A stretch of DNA of 64,000 bases from Halolamina pelagica (GTDB lineage: Archaea; Halobacteriota; Halobacteria; Halobacteriales; Haloferacaceae). Below the pieces are notes generated by a model that searched no databases, had not been told where the DNA came from, and saw only the letters and a list, made by a program, of their open reading frames with translations. The stretch is from assembly GCF_001307315.1 (NCBI RefSeq), contig NZ_LGUC01000001.1:2480001-2544000 (forward strand). Reading direction: 5' to 3'. Positions 61,743 through 64,000 of the stretch are shown here, one piece after another (the stretch's first letter is position 1; each line of letters opens with the position of its first letter). The translations under genes and the position numbers were made by a program.

Positions 61743-62639
61743 CTACTCCCGAAGCAGCCACGCCGCCAGCGCCAGCCACGGCAGCGCGGCCAGCAGCCCC
61801 ACTGGCGTCGGGCCGAGCAGGCTGTTTGGCTGGCCGGCGAGGAACAGGACGGCGATGCCCGCGATCGCGTTGATCGCGCCGTGGCCGACGCTCGCGGGCC
61901 AGACGCTCCCCTCACGGACAGTCAGAGCCGAAAGGAACGTCCCGGTGCCGACGGTGAAGGCGAGGAAGGCGAGCATCCCCGTCCACGGGAAGCCGGGGTA
62001 GTCGAAGCCGTAGTTGTACCCCATCGCGAGGATCGGCCAGTGCCAGACGCCCCAGATCACGCCGGAGAGCACGACAGCGCGGCGGTAGCCGAGCGGGGTC
62101 AGCTTCGGCAGCAGATACGCCCGCCAGCCGAACTCCTCGCCGAACGCGAACAGCCCATTGATGATCGGCGCGATCGTGAGCGCGCTGACGATCTGGATCG
62201 CCGCCAGCAGCCGCGGATCGATTCCGACGCCCATGCTCGCCATCTGCTCGCGGAAGGCGGCCATCGTCGGGTCGAACTGGCCGGGGAACACCGCGAAGTA
62301 GAGCCCGGCGCCGACGACGGTCAGCCCGGCCGGCACCAGCCACGCGGCGGCGTACGTCCACATCGTCCCCTCGAACTCGGGGCGGAGACGGTGGCGATCC
62401 CAGCCCTCGCCGGTCGCGAGTCGGGCGACGACGTTGCCCACCGCGGGGCCGAACATGTAGGCGGTCGGCAGCAGGACGGTCGCGAGCGTGATCCCGCTGG
62501 TGAGTTCGGGGCTGTCGGTGAACCCGCCGGTGACCCAGATGGCCAGCGCCGTCGCCCACGAGACGCCGAAGGCGACCAGGAGGAAGAGGGCGATCCGGCG
62601 GCGCTGCAGCGTCGTCGGCGCCCGTAACCGGTCGTGCAT
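61743..62639 (-). CDS. CPBP family intramembrane metalloprotease
   Basis: A 298-aa membrane protein of the CAAX protease/bacteriocin-processing (Abi) family with about eight helices. The active-site motif EEFGWRAYL occurs in FAFGEEFGWRAYLLPKLTPL; the second motif is VIWGVWHWPILAMGYNYG (His) and the third is WPASVGHGAINAIAG (His-xxx-Asn). All expected catalytic residues are present. Substrate is unknown. Confidence 0.9.
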   Translation of the reverse strand: MHDRLRAPTTLQRRRIALFLLVAFGVSWATALAIWVTGGFTDSPELTSGITLATVLLPTAYMFGPAVGNVVARLATGEGWDRHRLRPEFEGTMWTYAAAWLVPAGLTVVGAGLYFAVFPGQFDPTMAAFREQMASMGVGIDPRLLAAIQIVSALTIAPIINGLFAFGEEFGWRAYLLPKLTPLGYRRAVVLSGVIWGVWHWPILAMGYNYGFDYPGFPWTGMLAFLAFTVGTGTFLSALTVREGSVWPASVGHGAINAIAGIAVLFLAGQPNSLLGPTPVGLLAALPWLALAAWLLRE

Positions 62640-62681
62640 ACCTCGCCGGTGGGACCGCCGCCAGCAAAAACGTTGGCGAGT

Positions 62682-63595
62682 CTACTCGATCTTCGCGTAC
62701 TGGTCCCGCAGCTTCTCGGCGGCCTCGTCCATCAGGTCGGCCTCGTAGTCGGAGAGCTCCCACTCGACGACCTCCTCGACGCCGTCGGCGCCGAGTTTGA
62801 CCGGGACGCCGAAGGCGGTGTCCTCGTAGCCGAACTCGCCGTCGAGGACGATGCTACCGGGGAGCACCTCGCCGGTGTCGTTGATGATCGCCTCGGCCAT
62901 GTGGGCGACGCCCGTCGCGGGTCCCCACTCGGTGGCGCCTTTGCGCTCGATCACGTCCATCGCCGACTGCTGGAGGTCGCCGAGGATCTCCTCGCGCTCG
63001 TCGGGCGTGAACTCGGGATCCCGGCCGTCGACGCGCACTTTCGAGAACAGGGGACCTGTGCGTCGCCGTGCTCGCCGAGGATCGTCGCCTCGACGTTGCC
63101 GACCTGGGTGTCGAACCGCTCGGAGAGCACGTAGCGGAACCGCGCGGAGTCCAGGCGGCCGCCGAAGCCGATCACCTTCGAGCGGTCGCGCTCGCCGGTC
63201 TCGTACAGGTGGCGGTTGAGCAGGTCGACGGGGTTGGAGGTGGTGATGGTGACGAAGTCGTCGTTGTGCTCCGCCAGCGAGGCGCCGATGTCGTCCATGA
63301 TCGGCGCGTTGTCGCCCGCGAGGTCGATCCGGGTCTGCCCCGGCTCTCGGGGGATGCCAGCGGTGATGATCACGACGTCCGAGCCGGCCGTGTCGGCGTA
63401 GTCTCCCTGCCGAACGGTCGTGTTGGAGTCGTAGGCGACGCCGTGGTTGGCGTCAGCGGCCTGGCCGACGGTCACGTCCTCCTGTGAGGGGATGTCGACG
63501 TACACCAGTTCGTCGACGATATCCCGAAGCGCGAGGTTGTACCCGGCGGCTGCGCCGACGGTTCCTGCCGCACCGACTACGCTGACTTTCGTCAT
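62682..63595 (-). CDS. mdh: Malate dehydrogenase (LDH-like), frameshifted
   Basis: TCA-cycle enzyme of 304 aa after one base is restored. [20 protein letters not shown] carries the NAD motif; substrate Arg residues lie in [20 protein letters not shown], the catalytic Asp/Arg in [17 protein letters not shown] and the catalytic His in [11 protein letters not shown], with [11 protein letters not shown] following in the next frame. The break is in the G run 63050-63053 (plus strand). The C-terminus [20 protein letters not shown] is typical of haloarchaeal MDH. Confidence 0.94.
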
Positions 63596-63700
63596 GACGC
63601 GTACGAGTTGGGCGAGTCGGCGATTAAACCCAGCGATGGCGGTGAGTGAGAGCGGACCCACACCGGGTCGCGATCGGCCGAAAGACGCCGTGAGACCGCC

Positions 63701-63961
63701 TTAGCAGGCCTCAGCACCGAACGCCGACTTCACGACGTTCGGCACCGGCAGGTCGGCCATCAGCCCCGAGACGAAGTCGGGGACGAGGCCGCCCACGAAC
63801 CCGGGCGGCCCCTCGCCGTCCGGGCCGTTCTCGGCGTTCTTGCAGTCGTCGACCTGTTCGGCCGGGCCGTCGGCGGCGCCCGGCGCGGCTGCCGCGGGCA
63901 TCGCGACGACGCTCAGCAGCAGCAGCGCCGCGAGGGCGCCGATGATCGGGTTGGCGTTCAT
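63701..63961 (-). CDS. Small secreted protein, 86 aa
   Basis: A short protein starting MNANPIIGALAALLLLSVVA with a Sec-type signal likely cut near MPAAAAPGAAD. The mature part is about 60 residues with two Cys (VDDCKNAEN and the C-terminal Cys), which could form a disulfide. GPPGFVGGLVPDFVSGLMAD is moderately hydrophobic. A GTG at 63976 would add five residues. I recognise no family; a halocin- or toxin-like role would be speculation. Confidence 0.65.
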   Translation of the reverse strand: MNANPIIGALAALLLLSVVAMPAAAAPGAADGPAEQVDDCKNAENGPDGEGPPGFVGGLVPDFVSGLMADLPVPNVVKSAFGAEAC

Positions 63962-64000
63962 TGCGTCTCGAGCCACGAGCGGGAGGGGGATAAATCGGGC

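Overview
The window is a haloarchaeal chromosome segment (class Halobacteria). The evidence is high G+C, very acidic proteins, Tat lipoproteins with a Cys lipobox, a PGF-CTERM surface protein, archaeal RNase P RNA, RadA, a doublet histone, archaeal class CCA-adding enzyme, an intron-containing tRNA-Met(CAT), and many genes with a TATA-like box about 26-31 nt before the start codon (leaderless). I cannot assign a genus from sequence alone. Gene density is normal, and most genes are chromosomal housekeeping or conserved haloarchaeal genes of unknown function.

Layout. 1-5 kb: lipoproteins, RNase P RNA with a 28-bp tandem repeat just upstream of its promoter, and a membrane-sensor cassette (winged-helix regulator, two DUF7521-type proteins, two Sensor-domain proteins). 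5-11 kb: nicotinate phosphoribosyltransferase, an Fe-type alcohol dehydrogenase, a YqcI/YcgG protein, the thiamine operon thi4-thiDN and azlCD. 11.7-19 kb: two Hvo_1808-type surface proteins with HExxH motifs, nicotinamidase, thioesterase, an M23-like protein, a lipoate ligase-like protein and dihydroorotase. 19-27 kb: a small zinc protein, sdhCDBA, AlkA-type glycosylase, MBL hydrolase, a histidine kinase and an NDUFA9-like protein. 27-34 kb: thymidylate kinase, an ATP-grasp ligase, an FMN monooxygenase, a candidate structured RNA, and a TnpB element beside tRNA-Leu. 34-43 kb: signalling and lipoprotein genes, tRNA-Met, tRNA-Asn, cca, the histone/deacetylase operon, tRNA-Arg and PspAB. 43-50 kb: radA, small conserved proteins, hemB and universal stress proteins. 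50-64 kb: aminopeptidase, amidohydrolase, 6-phosphogluconate dehydrogenase, ferritin-like protein, ABC transporter, uvrC, secreted proteins, CPBP protease and malate dehydrogenase.

The strongest global signal is technical. I located 20 single-base indels in 16 otherwise intact genes (uvrC, mdh, dihydroorotase, M29 aminopeptidase and others). All lie in G or C runs of 3-6 bases and 19 of 20 are a missing base. Restoring one base in each run gives full-length proteins, so I annotate these loci as whole genes and think assembly error is likelier than gene decay.

I found no CRISPR array, prophage, or complete novel system. The best candidates for undescribed biology are: (1) a promoter plus double-hairpin RNA at about 31770-31858; (2) a 45-residue protein divergent from tnpB inside a hairpin-bounded element; (3) downstream of both tRNA-Leu and tRNA-Arg, a copy of the tRNA 3' end followed by its own inverted copy; and (4) a histone with only two lysines translationally coupled to a histone deacetylase.
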